A stretch of DNA of 64,000 nucleotides, taken from assembly GCA_022578605.1 (NCBI GenBank), contig MU394053.1, positions 1-64,000 of the forward strand, read 5' to 3'. The notes under the pieces are model-generated. The model did not search any database, was not told the DNA's origin, and saw only the letters and a program-made list of their open reading frames with translations. Of this stretch, positions 10,421 to 22,000 are shown piece after piece. A program made the translations under genes and the position numbers. Source of the stretch: Camillea tinctor (Eukaryota > Ascomycota > Sordariomycetes > Xylariales > Xylariaceae). Numbering within the stretch: position 1 is the stretch's first letter; each line of letters opens with the position of its first letter.

Positions 10421-11605
10421 CAAGAGAAGCTATCCACAGCTTAACATATCCTCAGATAGGGTATCGTTCCGGCACTGGAAAGCTTGTCAATAAAATTTGT
10501 ATCATCAATCTAGATAGCATGCTGCTGCGAATGGAAGGCCCGTACAGACCAGCTAAATCACCTGATTGATAGAGCATTCATTGCCGCTCACTACCCGCAC
10601 CAGTAGAGTTGCTAAGTGCTTATGCCAGCGAGCCCGCAAGAAGGTGGAGAGTATTTAGCCTCATTAGGAACGGTGATTCTTAAAGGGGACGAATAATATA
10701 TTAGTTTTCACGTTAATACTTCACTGTTATAATCTTGCAATGAATGGGGAAATCACAATAGGCTAAGTGATTTCGAGCGCATAGAGGGTCTCGTTGAGCA
10801 CTACCAGTCTTGTAAGACTGGTTACTCTGATCACCATCCCTCTTGTAGGTCAGAGTATCGAGGCTCGAGGGGAATTCCAGAAAGTCCTCAAGTTCAAAAA
10901 TGAAATATTCAGAAAAGGGAGTAAGGCAATATAGTACAAACATGTTATTTGAGAGAGACTAATGGTAAAAGATACCTTTCAAATCACGACTAGTTGTCGC
11001 TTTAGTAAACCATGCAACACCACTTTTATATCTCAATTAGAGCCTAATAGTTGTGGGCTTGTTTGTATGTTGAATATATATTATCGTCAATCTGGTATTC
11101 TTCCCTTCTTTGGTTTATTTTGATACCACGATGACTGGGCATCTTGATAGTAACTCCGGTTTTTATATGAGTTAGACTTCTTGGAAGAGTACGGTGAGTC
11201 TGTCATATCCCTTTGGTAATTACTTAATTCTCAATCTGGTCTTCAGCACAAGCTATGCGTGATTATGATTTGATAAGCGAATATGTAGATAGACCAGACG
11301 ACCCCTTAATAATGGCAAGCAAATAAGAAATTGTACCCGCCGCCGTCCTTCACTTCAAATTTCAGTAATTGTCAGCCAAAGTACCAAGCCGAGAAGCTAG
11401 GAAAACATGGAGGTCCAGGTGGCAGCCAACGTGATAGATTTACTAAGGGGGGGTTATCGCGGAAGACACAAATATACGATTCCGTGAAGAGATTAGTGAT
11501 AGTTATGATTAGGCCGGTGTTCCTTAGCAGCCCCCATGTGTGTGGGGGATATCCCCCTAGGACACTCACTAGGCACTGGGCACGATGGTATATTGTGCTA
11601 TATGC

Positions 11606-11624
11606 GTGTGTGTGTGTGTGTGTG
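11606..11624. repeat. (GT)n microsatellite
   Basis: An uninterrupted GT dinucleotide run of about nine units. Confidence 0.9.
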
Positions 11625-12072
11625 AAAGAGAAAAAGATAGTGAACCTAAAACGGAGAACTAATACATCTAGGTCCTTCTGAGTCATCCTAACGTAATAAT
11701 GTGGTTGATGGTGACTGATCGTCGGATATATACAGGCCTGGTTTCAACAAATAGGTTCACGATAGCCTTTCCTACTGTAGTGTCTGTCATGTTCTGCACA
11801 GATCTCAAGGCCAACATGATTTCATCCATGACTCCATATACGCCGGCTCTTGCTTCTGTTCAAGTATCAAATAGATTTAATATATCACTTACAACCATGT
11901 TGAGAACACTATAGATTCACAAATTTACGCAAAATACCAGTAAAGCAAAAGGGCTTCTTTAGAAGGCTAAAATGAATAAAAGCTATTAGAGACGTTTAGT
12001 GGGTTCAAAAACATACATACTAAGATATTAAAAAATGTCGTTGTAATCAAAGAAATAAATAATAGTTCTATC

Positions 12073-13146
12073 TTAATACAATTCGGCTGGTAGTTTGCGT
12101 CTCCGGTCAACCTTTAGGTTGAATACGTCTAATCTTTGGTACCCACCCACAACATCGTGGTATTGTTTTCCCTCAATACAATCATTAAGATCCAAATCGG
12201 CATACAGCACACCTTCCTCCATCTGCAAGAACTCCCTCTTTTCTTGGGATGAGCCTGGATTCATTATAAACCCGGGCAATGGCATACCCGTTGGATCTAG
12301 GAACATTGAAGCTCCACGCTGCGACTTTTCTAACGTCGCATGCACAGTTTCGGGGTCTCTCGACCCATCTATGATAGCATGTATTGTATCGGCATCCAGG
12401 AACCCAGAGGAAACCACTCCAAAACATTTCGCTTCAAAACAATGGGCACTAGCTCTGATCTTGTTTGCCGCAACGTTGTCATAGTTCATTGCACGTTCCT
12501 TTCTAGACATCCCTTGCTTCATATCAAGTCTCGAAGTAGAAGGACCGTCCTCCGTTATGTTTCTTGTTGGCCATACAGCTGGCCATGTAGAGATGTGGAT
12601 CTGTTCGCCCTGAGCCATCAGAGAATATCGGGCAAGAGGGTTTGTATTCTCTCCACAAATCAAATTCCCGATTTTTCCTACACTCGTATCAGCCACGCGA
12701 AGACCAAATCCATCTCCAGGAGACCAGGTTAGCTTTTCAAAGAAGGTTGGCATCAACTTCCGGTGATGGACGACGATGTCGCCGGAATCGTCTATAATAA
12801 CATTGGAATTGAACAGAGTGGCGCTACTATAGCGGACTTTCTCTGAAATCCCGATGCTAGCCATGACCCCAAGTGTCTTTGCCACTGTTTGTATTGTTTT
12901 GATTTCTTCCCCGTCAATATATATCGACTCAAGAGCCATCTGCTGGAAGAAATTATGGTTTTCGGTGGGTGCCCGTAAAGCACTCCATATTGGGAAAGCG
13001 GGGATATAGGCTTCTGGAAATACCACGAGGTTGGCCTTATTCTTCGTGGCTTCTGTGATTAGCGAGATGACCTTTTCAGTCGTTTTGCGGGCTGAGAGAA
13101 AGACTGGCGCAACATGGCATATCGCCACGCGGACTGAGCTACTCAT
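12073..13146 (-). CDS. nitrilase (carbon-nitrogen hydrolase family)
   Basis: Single-exon gene of 357 residues, the usual length of fungal aliphatic/aromatic nitrilases, which convert R-CN to the carboxylic acid and ammonia. The Glu-Lys-Cys catalytic triad is complete: E45 in VVFPEAYIP, K130 in HHRKLMPTFFEKL and C164 in NLICGENTNPLARY. The W following the triad Cys in cyanide hydratases and many nitrilases (CWEN) is G here (CGEN), as in other typical nitrilases. The start is the ATG at 13146, giving MSSSVRVAICHVAP. No signal peptide, so cytosolic. Neighbours give no pathway clue. It lies intact in an otherwise decayed region between the LPMO and the ILM1 locus. Substrate cannot be told from sequence. 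Confidence 0.93.
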   Translation of the reverse strand: MSSSVRVAICHVAPVFLSARKTTEKVISLITEATKNKANLVVFPEAYIPAFPIWSALRAPTENHNFFQQMALESIYIDGEEIKTIQTVAKTLGVMASIGISEKVRYSSATLFNSNVIIDDSGDIVVHHRKLMPTFFEKLTWSPGDGFGLRVADTSVGKIGNLICGENTNPLARYSLMAQGEQIHISTWPAVWPTRNITEDGPSTSRLDMKQGMSRKERAMNYDNVAANKIRASAHCFEAKCFGVVSSGFLDADTIHAIIDGSRDPETVHATLEKSQRGASMFLDPTGMPLPGFIMNPGSSQEKREFLQMEEGVLYADLDLNDCIEGKQYHDVVGGYQRLDVFNLKVDRRRKLPAELY

Positions 13147-15466
13147 ATTCAATAGACGTTGCGGCTTGGAGTTCGATACATTGACAGCTACATTGTAGAA
13201 TGGAAAGGCAAGTGGAGGCCTGCCACAGTATTTCGGCGCCTTTCGACGGGCGGTTAAAAGAATACGTGAGATTATCCATTGACAGGGTTCCGCGGAAAAT
13301 ATCTAAGCTTAGGTAAGTGGGCAGGCAGATGGTCCAATACGAAATACGGCATAGTATTGGGGACGTAATAGACCATGCAGTTGAAGTGATGCAAGAAGGT
13401 ATAGTTACGGTAGTTTGAATTCTATTATGCGAGCAAATCAGTTGTTAGAGTTTGCCGTTCGTAATTAGATTATTAGTACGAAGAAAAGTATCGAAGCTAT
13501 TTGAGCTACAAGCAGAGAGAAAAGTCGTGACTCGTGATGAAATCCGGAGCTTTGTAGATGCTTTTAGACAGCTAGACGGGCTAGAAAACGACGAAAACCT
13601 TCGGCTGTCCAGCGTTTGCCATGAACACACAATTAGTTACTTTGGCCATCTCGAGCCTTTCGACACCTTACGCACGCACAACCAACTTGACCCAATGAAG
13701 TGTTATAATAATGGATCGAGAGAAAACGACTGTCAATATTTCGTATGCGCCTAGTGATCGTATCCAACATCTAATTTTCAACCTTTTGATCAAACTATTA
13801 ATCATAATAACTATAAAAAGTCTCGTAGAATAATACGAGAGATATATTATGAAAGAGATCGAAAAGTAGAGTCTCTTACTTTAGAAATTGTAGTTACTTC
13901 TAGGAAAGACGTCTTTAATGACGTGATAAGGTTAGCCACCGCAACAAGCACACCAAACACTAGGCGACAGGCTTAGAGAAGTCTACAGAAATAGTAATTA
14001 AAAGGTCAGTAAACAAATAAAAGCATGGCTTCAAGGGCTGGATTCTAGCCTTCGCTCCACAGAAAGAGAAGAGAAAGAAGGCAACAGGACCCCCACCCCT
14101 ATTTCCGGAGTTTCAAAATCTAGGTCTCCCTTTTAACAGATAAGACATGCCTCCTGTCCTAAACCCAAGCACCAGGAGTCATCAACGGAAGCTGTCGCCA
14201 TTTCAAGGCAAGCTATATGGGTAACCCACTCATTACCTTGCAGAAGACAGTCAACCATGCTCCGCCTTTGACTTAGAGGTTTTCCTCCTTTTCGGAACAA
14301 GACAGGCTTGAAGGACGCCTCCATGAAGTATGAGACCGCTTGACACAAACCACGGTCAAGGTTTTGGAGGCGGCTCTTTCACAATGAGACAGAAATGCGC
14401 TCAAGATAATCGATAATGCGTGGGTAGATGCATTGAGCAACCTCATCGCGTTCCCAGATTTTGACTAGTCAATGCTAGAAAGGGTGGCACAAAACGGGGT
14501 GGCCGAGCTCAAGTCACATCTGTTCAACCAGGAACTAAACGTAGACACCAGGCTGATGAAGGCAGAAGCCCTGACGGAGTATGGCGCGGAACTATATCTC
14601 ACAGCCGTCGGGTGCAGGCCAGCGTTTGAGAATCTGACCTTAGTCCTTGCCAGGCCCTTGTTCTCAGGCTTCACCGATGTAGACATGGGCGAACAAAGTA
14701 GCAACAATGCAGCATGACCAAGGGATACGACTAAGCGCTTGGTTTGGCCGTTACGTGCGTGGGGCTCTCCGGGCAGCCATCGAGCCGCCCAAAATCGACG
14801 ATGGCATATACGTTCATGAGATTCAACTGCAAGTGATGCAAGCCTCCTCGATGATCGATAATCTTCTCGATGTAGCGCAGCATGGTCGCAGCAAGATTAC
14901 ACATCGCAGGCTCACAACACTGAAAACGCTGGCTCAGATACTACCGAAATATATGCGGATATGATATAATAGGAGCCAGTGTGCGCAGAGCTGAGCTAGA
15001 AATGAAGTAGGCCCATGCTGGCATGACAGTCGAAAACTTACATATCTTTCCTTTCCATCCTTCACTCTTGACTTCTTTTTTTATTTTCATGCGACAGCAT
15101 TTGAAGTCCACTGAACAACATATATAACTGTTATATGCACACGGACAAGTTCATCATAGCTGGGTTTACAGCATTACTATCAAAAAGGGGGGTATCATTG
15201 CTATAGAGAGCACCATTCGTAAAAGAAAACGAAAAACCGTAGTCCAACCGGTTCCTGCCGACACCCGTACCTAGACCTCTTCTTGAAGACCCCATGCTTC
15301 AGTAAAACTCCGATCATGATGCGCTACACTTCATCCCATACCGTAGTACGGTCTTGCCTCTCAGCGTTTCTAGCCATACAATATAACACACTGCCCCCGA
15401 CAACTCTTTATATTGTCATCTTTTGTTTTATTTTAGTTCCTCATGCCCCTTTATCCCGCCTCTTCT
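13147..15466. other. intergenic region with broken ORFs
   Basis: Apart from the frameshifted ORF pair at 14472-14967, no gene is supported. A palindrome (TCTCGTA...TACGAGA) lies near 13822-13841. A reading frame on the plus strand at 13452-13754 lacks an ATG over its first 80 codons and was not accepted. Confidence 0.45.
14472..14967 (+). pseudogene. unrecognised gene remnant, two overlapping frames
   Basis: A frame starting with ATG at 14472 (MLERVAQNGVAELKSHL...) stops at 14717. A second frame beginning at the overlapping ATG 14707 (MQHDQGIRLSAWFGRYVRG...) runs to 14964. Both have protein-like composition with amphipathic helices. They overlap by 11 bases in different frames, as expected if one gene suffered a single-base frameshift. 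Upstream, another short frame at about 14024-14137 (KHGFKGWILAFAPQ, then a basic KEKRKK and proline-rich stretch) is also protein-like and ends in a stop. I recognise no family; a decayed retroelement gag-like or species-specific gene are both possible. Confidence 0.35.
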
Positions 15467-16108
15467 CTATCGGCTGACACTACTCCTTCTACTTCTCTTG
15501 CGCACAGCAAACGCCCTCGTTTCCTCCTTCAGTGTAACCCAAACCCAGAACCAGCTGATGAACTCGAGGAAAGCGAAGGCGAAGAAGACACGGTTACATA
15601 AGCCGTCGCCGCCGCTCGCAGTTCCGTAGGCGCTGCCCATAAAAGGCACATTCGGGTGAGACATCGACAGGCGCGTAGAGCCGGGGGCGGATATGTAAGT
15701 GAAGAGGGTTAGGACGCCGAAGACAACGATGCGGGCGGGAGCCTGGGCACCCCAAATATGTACCAGCCAGATCTCCTCGGGCATGGATAGGGTGATGAGA
15801 TCGGAGAGGCCAACTAGGAAGAGCACGACGGCAAGGAAGGACGAGGTGGGCGACGGGGTATCGAAGAAGCGAGTTTCGGGCTGTTTGGTAGTTGTTCTCT
15901 TGTCAGCACGGGGTACAGTGGGCAAGTAGGTAGGTAGATATTTTTAGGTAGGCGATGGAACTTCACTTACCATGCCCATGGCTTCACCTAAAACCCATAC
16001 CAAGGCTTGATCAGCAATGGTATTGGGATTCGTAAAGAAGAAGAAGGCGAGGGTGATGTGGAAGAGACATAGAGAGGTGAGAATGGTCATGGCGGATATG
16101 AGAGCCAT
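15467..16108 (-). CDS. ILM1: Ilm1-like multi-pass membrane protein
   Basis: Two exons (16108-15971 and 15880-15467) with a 90 bp intron (GTAAGT...CAG) give 183 residues. Exon 1 reads MALISAMTILTSLCLFHITL, then TNPNTIADQALVWVLGEAMGM. Exon 2 continues PETRFFDTPSPTSSFLAVVLFLVGL. Four hydrophobic segments and the FDTPSP and GLSDLITLS signatures match the fungal ILM1 family (increased loss of mitochondrial DNA), small ER-membrane proteins whose biochemical role is not established. It is divergently arranged with CDC43, sharing the 860 bp gap. The C-terminus is basic (RKRSRRSSVSR), a plausible cytosolic ER-retention tail. Confidence 0.85.
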
Positions 16109-16968
16109 GTTGGGCAATATGTGTGTTCGCGTAGAGGTATGTAGTGTATATGTATGTATGTATGTATGTAACCTATATATGTAACCTACTCCCAGGCGTA
16201 GGAAAAAGAGGATATACCTTGATGTAAGGTATAGTTGTAAGTGGAGAGGTAAGGTTACGTAACATACAGTAAAGTCATCAGAATGTGGGAAAGAAATGAA
16301 GAAGAAAAATAAAGGGGGGGAAAAATAGAGAAAATAAAAAAGAGAAGCAAAAAAAAAAAGAAGAAAAGGAAAAAGAAGGTATATATTTTTAGTTTGTCCA
16401 CATTGTTAAGTTCAAGTTCCGATAAATGTAAGTGTTGCGAAACGCACCAAGCGTAGATGTAAAGTGGATGGGGGGGTACAAGAACAAAAGCATACAGGGT
16501 TCGGGGTCCAGTTGCTTCACATAAGGCTAGGGGCCACCTGGGCACCAACCTGCATGAGGCATAGTGTGTCAAAGATCCGACAGGGATCCACTACTAGGTC
16601 TTCCCCAGCTTCTACCTTAACTAAACATGACTTCACATCACCCCACCTTATTAAGTGTACCGTACCCAGGTAGTGTACGGAGCACATGGTATAGGTACAT
16701 ATTAATTCTGGATTATTCCTTAGCATATGCTTAAATGAATTATCCAAAGATATCTTTCTTTTTACTTTGAAGCCTTCACCCCTCCTTCTCACCCTCTTAC
16801 ACTATCACTAAAAAGAAACATTTACATGGTCCCATGGTTGGTTTTTTGCAACAACCACAGACTTCTCTAACCTACCTCCCTTTACCCCCCCTTCCCTTCT
16901 ACATCTTATAACAATGTCATAACTCTTAGCCTTTAGTCGCATTAACTATCATAACCCACCCCGTCACC
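16109..16968. promoter_or_regulatory. shared divergent upstream region of ILM1 and CDC43
   Basis: Contains a (TATG)n microsatellite at about 16149-16170 and an A/G-rich stretch at 16280-16380. On the minus strand the latter is a pyrimidine-rich leader for ILM1. A TACGGAG motif sits at about 16676, and C/T-rich tracts precede the CDC43 start. No additional gene is supported. Confidence 0.45.
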
Positions 16969-18389
16969 ATGGCAGCTCCCTCTGAGCCACCTTTCGATGC
17001 AGCTCGCCATATACGCTACTGGCAGCGCTGCTTCCGCTCCCTTCTCCCTCACCATTACACTAGCAACGACAGCATCCGCCTCACCCTTGGTTACTTCATC
17101 CTCGCCTCGCTCGACTTGCTCTCGCCCTCCTCGCCCGAGCCGCTTATCAACTCCGTCGACCGCTCCCGTCTGCGCACCTGGGTATTATCGCTACAACACC
17201 CCCACGGTGGCTTTTGCGGCTCACCTCACCACGTCCTACCGCGCCCGTACACCACGCGCTTCGACTTTGACAAGGAGATCGAGGTCGCCCGGAGCCCTGA
17301 GAATGCCAATATAGCCGCGACTGTGTTCGCTCTGCTCACGCTGGGGACCCTGGCCGAAGGTGATGGGTCCACCGCATTCGATGGGGTGGATCGCCTGCGC
17401 ACTCTGCGGTGGCTGCGAAAGTTACAACGAGAGGACGGCAGCTTCGGGGAGGTTATCACCGAGGACGGCTATGTGGGTGGGGGGAGAGACATGCGATACT
17501 GTTACATTGCTGCGACGATACGCTGGGCCCTGGGAGGGGCTGAGGGGCATGGGGCCGAAGACTTCGACGTTGATGCCTTGGTGGGATACATAAGGCGAGG
17601 ACAGACGTTTGACGGGGGTCTATCCGAGAGCTCCACGCATGAAAGCCATAGTACGTTGTGCCTTCATACCGTATCTACACCTTAATACCTTCTTTACCCT
17701 GGTGATGAAACTAACAGGAGACTCTAGGTGGCTACGCATACTGCGGCGTAGCAGCCCTCGCTCTTCTCGATCTTGCCAACTCCGATCCCTCCGCCGACCC
17801 CGATCACTACATCCGCGCCGGTATCCCCTCCATCCCGTCGCTCATCCACTTCCTCGCGAACCGGCAGTTCATCTATTCCGAGGAATACGATGAAAATGAT
17901 GAAGACACAGATAGCCCGCCCACCGGTTCCCTACCTCCCGATCTCTCATCTCTCTCCATATCTGACGAGTTGATCACTGGCTTCAATGGGCGTCTCAACA
18001 AGGCCGCCGACACGTGCTATGCGTGGTGGGTCAGCGGAACACTCTCTATCCTCGGGCAGCAGGGACTCATCGACCGCGGGCCCGCGCGGCGCTTCCTCCT
18101 GGAGAAGACGCAGCACGTCATCGGCGGTTTCGCCAAGCACCCCGGGGGTCCCCCTGACGTCTACCACGCGTACATGGGTCTCGCGGCCCTAGCCACTCTG
18201 GCCGCCAATAGTGGCAGCGAAGAAGAGGGCTTAAAGAAATTCGACCCCCGGATTTGCGCAAGCGTCGAGGTGGCAGACAAGATTGCCAAGGCGAGGGAAG
18301 CACTTGTACGGCATGATGAGCAGAGGGATAAGGAGGGTGATGATGATGAATATGATGATAGCAGCTCAAGTGAAGATGGTGGTAGGTAG
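16969..18389 (+). CDS. CDC43: geranylgeranyltransferase type I beta subunit
   Basis: Two exons (16969-17650 and 17728-18389; intron 77 bp) encode 447 residues. The protein transfers geranylgeranyl groups to C-terminal CaaX motifs of Rho/Cdc42-type GTPases, in complex with the shared alpha subunit. Prenyltransferase beta-barrel repeats are clear: LQHPHGGFCGS, LQREDGSFGE, GQTFDGGLSES, ESHSGYAYCGVAAL and FAKHPGGPPDVYHAYMGL. The zinc ligands are D322 and C324 (DTCYAWW) and H374 (VYHAY). The start ATG has a good context (CACCATGG). Two acidic low-complexity parts are unusual: an insertion around residues 278-305 (EEYDENDEDTD...) just before the zinc-binding repeats, and a D/E/S-rich C-terminal tail. 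Confidence 0.93.
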
Positions 18390-19003
18390 TAATGACGATG
18401 GAAAATGATATGGCTAGAGATACCGGTGTAGACCTCATTCGGGATAGGTTTATCTACTTTCCATCTAAGTAAGTGTTCACTAAATATAATATGACTCAAA
18501 GAATCTCAAAGTCTAGTTCATGGTTTGTAGTATGCATACTACATCGGTATGGGGTACGCTGCCACAGAGATTTATAATTGGGTTCAGTTCTCAGCCATTT
18601 ACAGCAGCTTGCCAAATTCTCATCGCCCTCCTTTTAGGAAGCTCTGTTTTGACGACAAGAAAAATCAACATATATATAGCTTTTAGAGCAAGAATGCATC
18701 TACCTAAGTGTGCTATCCTAGATAATTGGTGAGTGTAAACACATTCGTAGAAGCACTCAGCTCAGAATCACACCATATAGGCACACCTTCGTTTCTTTAG
18801 ACAGTTAGGCACGTGGGATGCGGTAGTTAGGAAGCTAGAATGAGTTCACGTGGTGTAGATAGGTAGGTGCTCTAGAACCATAATATCATGTATATTTTCC
18901 CCATTTGCCCCCAAAGATTGCCAGGACCCATATCGAATACCAAGTTGTGTTCACTTCCAATATACTCTATAGAAACCCCCCCTATTCTTTTCACGGCCAG
19001 CTT
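18390..19003. other. convergent intergenic region
   Basis: Lies between the 3' ends of CDC43 and TRS130. No gene or structured element was recognised; it must hold both 3' ends. Confidence 0.5.
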
Positions 19004-22000
19004 TCAAGCAACAATTCTTCCCTCAACACCGCTGTGCCCCCGTCTCTCCACATCCAACACCAATGGTCCCCCACCGGGCCCACTCGCGTCCAGACTGAGC
19101 GTGACACGGGTCTGATCCGCGACAACCCTTACCGTTTCTCCCATATTTCTCAAATCCGACTCGAAATGCGCCACCGGCCCTGCTCCCGCTCCTACCCCTA
19201 CGCCCACTCCTCCTATGGGCTCGTCCGCTCCATCGGCAGCAGTGGCAGGCCTAACCTCCCTAATCTCGACCGTAGGATAAGGCAGCCAACCTTCGCGCAG
19301 TGGAATGAGGAGGATAGGGATATCGGCCTCTGTCTCGGGACTACTGCAGAGCTCGGCTTCCGCATCAGAGGAGGGTGCCGGGATAACGAAATGGCCTTTC
19401 CGGCGGCCGCCGAGGAGCCACGTATCGGGTGAGGCCGTGAGCTCGTAGCTGAACTCAAGGTCAGCCTGATCCGCCGGCGCGGTGGCTGTGTCCCAGAAGC
19501 GCGTCCACCGGAGGTGCAGCGTGGCAGGGAGTAGCTGGTGAGTGGTATAGTAGGCAGACGAAGAGGATCCTGCATCACATACGCGGGTGGGGTCAATAGG
19601 TGGAAGGGAAGGAGGCTGTAGTCGGATATCGGCCGTGTGGACTATGGTAACGGAGGGGATGTCTACAGGGATGAGTATGGATGTGAGTTCGGCCGGTTTC
19701 GAGTTTGCCAGAATGAGTTTAGGGTTCTCTGCCTGCCAGGTATGGATGAATGACGCCAATGTATCGGACAGCGCGGCACCGTCCGGGCCTTTCCCTATGC
19801 CGGGAAATGACCTTGCCCAGTCGATAGAAGTGAGGGCCGACGTTGAGAAAACCCCCAATAGGGCCGCACGCTCAAGCTCAACCCCCCCAAGTTCGTTCCG
19901 GACATGGGGTAGGATTGTAGAGATGAGCAGCCGGGCAAGTGAGCGGAGAGGCGTGTCTTGTAGCGACCGGGCGATGGAGTCGCTTACTATGGTTTCAATC
20001 TCCTCTTGGATAACACTATAGTATAACTTCAAGTACATCGTCTTGGACGACTTCGGAGTGATCTTCACATTTGGTTTTCGTCTGATCTTATACAGCAGAC
20101 TTGCTGGTTGCCTAGGAAATATGACGACAGGGTCGGCGGAGGGAACACCGAATTCGGAATCAAATAGATCAGACCCCATAAGTTCGCTCTTATACAAACG
20201 CAGGGGGCTCAGATTGGCAGTAGATACGGTAAAACGCGAGAACAGAGAGTGGTGTTTAAAAACATCCTGAACGTTGACACCAAGAGCGAGGGCGGTGTGG
20301 ATCGTGGGTGTCTTCGAAAATATGAAGTCGCCATGTTCAGTTACATAGGACACTTCGATACGGACGGACACGTTGAGAGTTTCCTGCTCTACCGTATACG
20401 GAAATCGGATTCTGACACTCGATTCCCGAGGTATTGAGTCAAAGCAGAATAATCCACCTTCTGGTGGCTTCGAAAAGCCAACAGGAGAATCAATGCATGT
20501 AGCCTCGCTAGTGATCAACCTTAATCCCCCAGTTGCCGCTTTCACCCGAACGTCGACTTTTTGTATTTCATTCCACCCAGAGTCAAGCTTGATATCAACT
20601 GTGTTGTTGCGATCGAGCTGTATATGCTTCGATGGATATAATTGCACATCCAAGGTATCTGCTCGGTGATAAATAGACACCAGGGTCGACTTAAAGATAT
20701 CATTACCGTTCAGAGGATGTCCTAGCTCTCGCTCATGATAGAGGCATAGATTGCTGGACGTCAACTCGATCCTATCGATTTCATATGATCCAGGAATGGA
20801 AGCCTATTTGGTAGCAGTCAATAACTGTCCTGAAATGATGGGCGTGAAGGAAGCGAGGCGGGAGGCTTACATTGCTAGTGAGCTTCAGCTTATTACTACC
20901 CGGCTTCAGAGTTGCGAGCTCAGTTTGCTCAAACCATATCTCTTTTTGTGTCCTTGTTGCGGGATTCATGATTCGCACTCTCGCTCCCTCAATGTTGAGA
21001 TCGTCAACCAATAAACTTGTTACTTTCAGACGTACGCATACGCTATCGCGCCCCTCGCAATACTCTGGAGGGCCGTCCACTTCAACACATGAAAAGAAGC
21101 TGGAAAGAGGTACGCGCAGTTCGTTTGGAAGTGTTCTGACTTCACCAAGCAAGTCGTGTAAGAAACCCTTTATGACCTCGTTCTCGGTATAATTAACATC
21201 TGGCTTGGCAACAATTCTAAAGGAGGCCACAGCCTGCTGACGGTCCCTCTCCGCTGCAGCGGCCTTCGATAATAGTTTTAGCAGGACCTTGACATACTCA
21301 TCCTTCCTTTCTAACTTTTTCAGACATCTCGAGTACATGACAAGCATAGACAGCTCCAGGAGGCTCCACCCGCTTTCCCCAAAAAAGGGGGTGGTTCTCC
21401 AAAAGTAGGAGGCAGCAGCACCATAGTCCCCCAGATGATACTTCAGCACAGCAAGATCTGCCATGCTAGCTTGGATGGAGTGCGTATGGTTTGCGACGGT
21501 ATAATGCCGGAGCGCTTTATCAGTGAGAATTTCGTACAGGCGATAGAAATCCTCATGGTTCTCCAACGCGGTCTTGAGCAGCCTACTCTCAATTCCCGAC
21601 GTGGATATCACGATCTCTTGGTCCTTAGTCTTCACTTCCCCTTCTGCTTCATGTTCTTTCTGTTTTTCCTGCGTTTTGGTGTTATCGTCCTCCGAGAGGT
21701 CAATCTCAACCATATCCACCATCGTAGACTCGCCTACAATCGGGACGCTGGCCCAGCCATCGCTCCACTCTCGCTTCTTACCGCACTCCTCGAGGATATT
21801 ACGAGACAATCCATAGAGTTCCGCCCTCCTAGCTGCCAGTTCCTCTAGGCCTGCCTTTAAAAATGTTGATGGCGTTTCGTGATCGGATCGCCCCATGGTG
21901 AAAACGTTAGGACTAGGAAGGGGACGGCCCACATTACCACCTCCTGTCCGAATCTGCAACGAAGAACTTCTAGCAGGGTGCATCATTGTCTTGGGTTCCG

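Larger units (their letters stand above)
9428..12072. other. long intergenic stretch, decayed DNA
   Basis: No gene could be supported. It contains the third hairpin repeat (10371-10420) and a GT microsatellite (11606-11624). A 48-codon minus-strand ORF (11683-11829, starting MDEIMLALRSVQNMTD) has a coding-like look but no recognised family and no clear splice partner. The density of stops and the lack of long frames suggest old, degraded sequence. Confidence 0.5.

Noticed and set aside
11331..11686. Overlapping open frames on both strands around the GT microsatellite
   Set aside because: The frames include the translated GT repeat (CVCVCV or HTHTHT) and lack any domain; open by composition only.
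13452..13754. 100-codon plus-strand open frame
   Set aside because: It begins with TTG, has no ATG for most of its length, and no family similarity; there are no splice partners.
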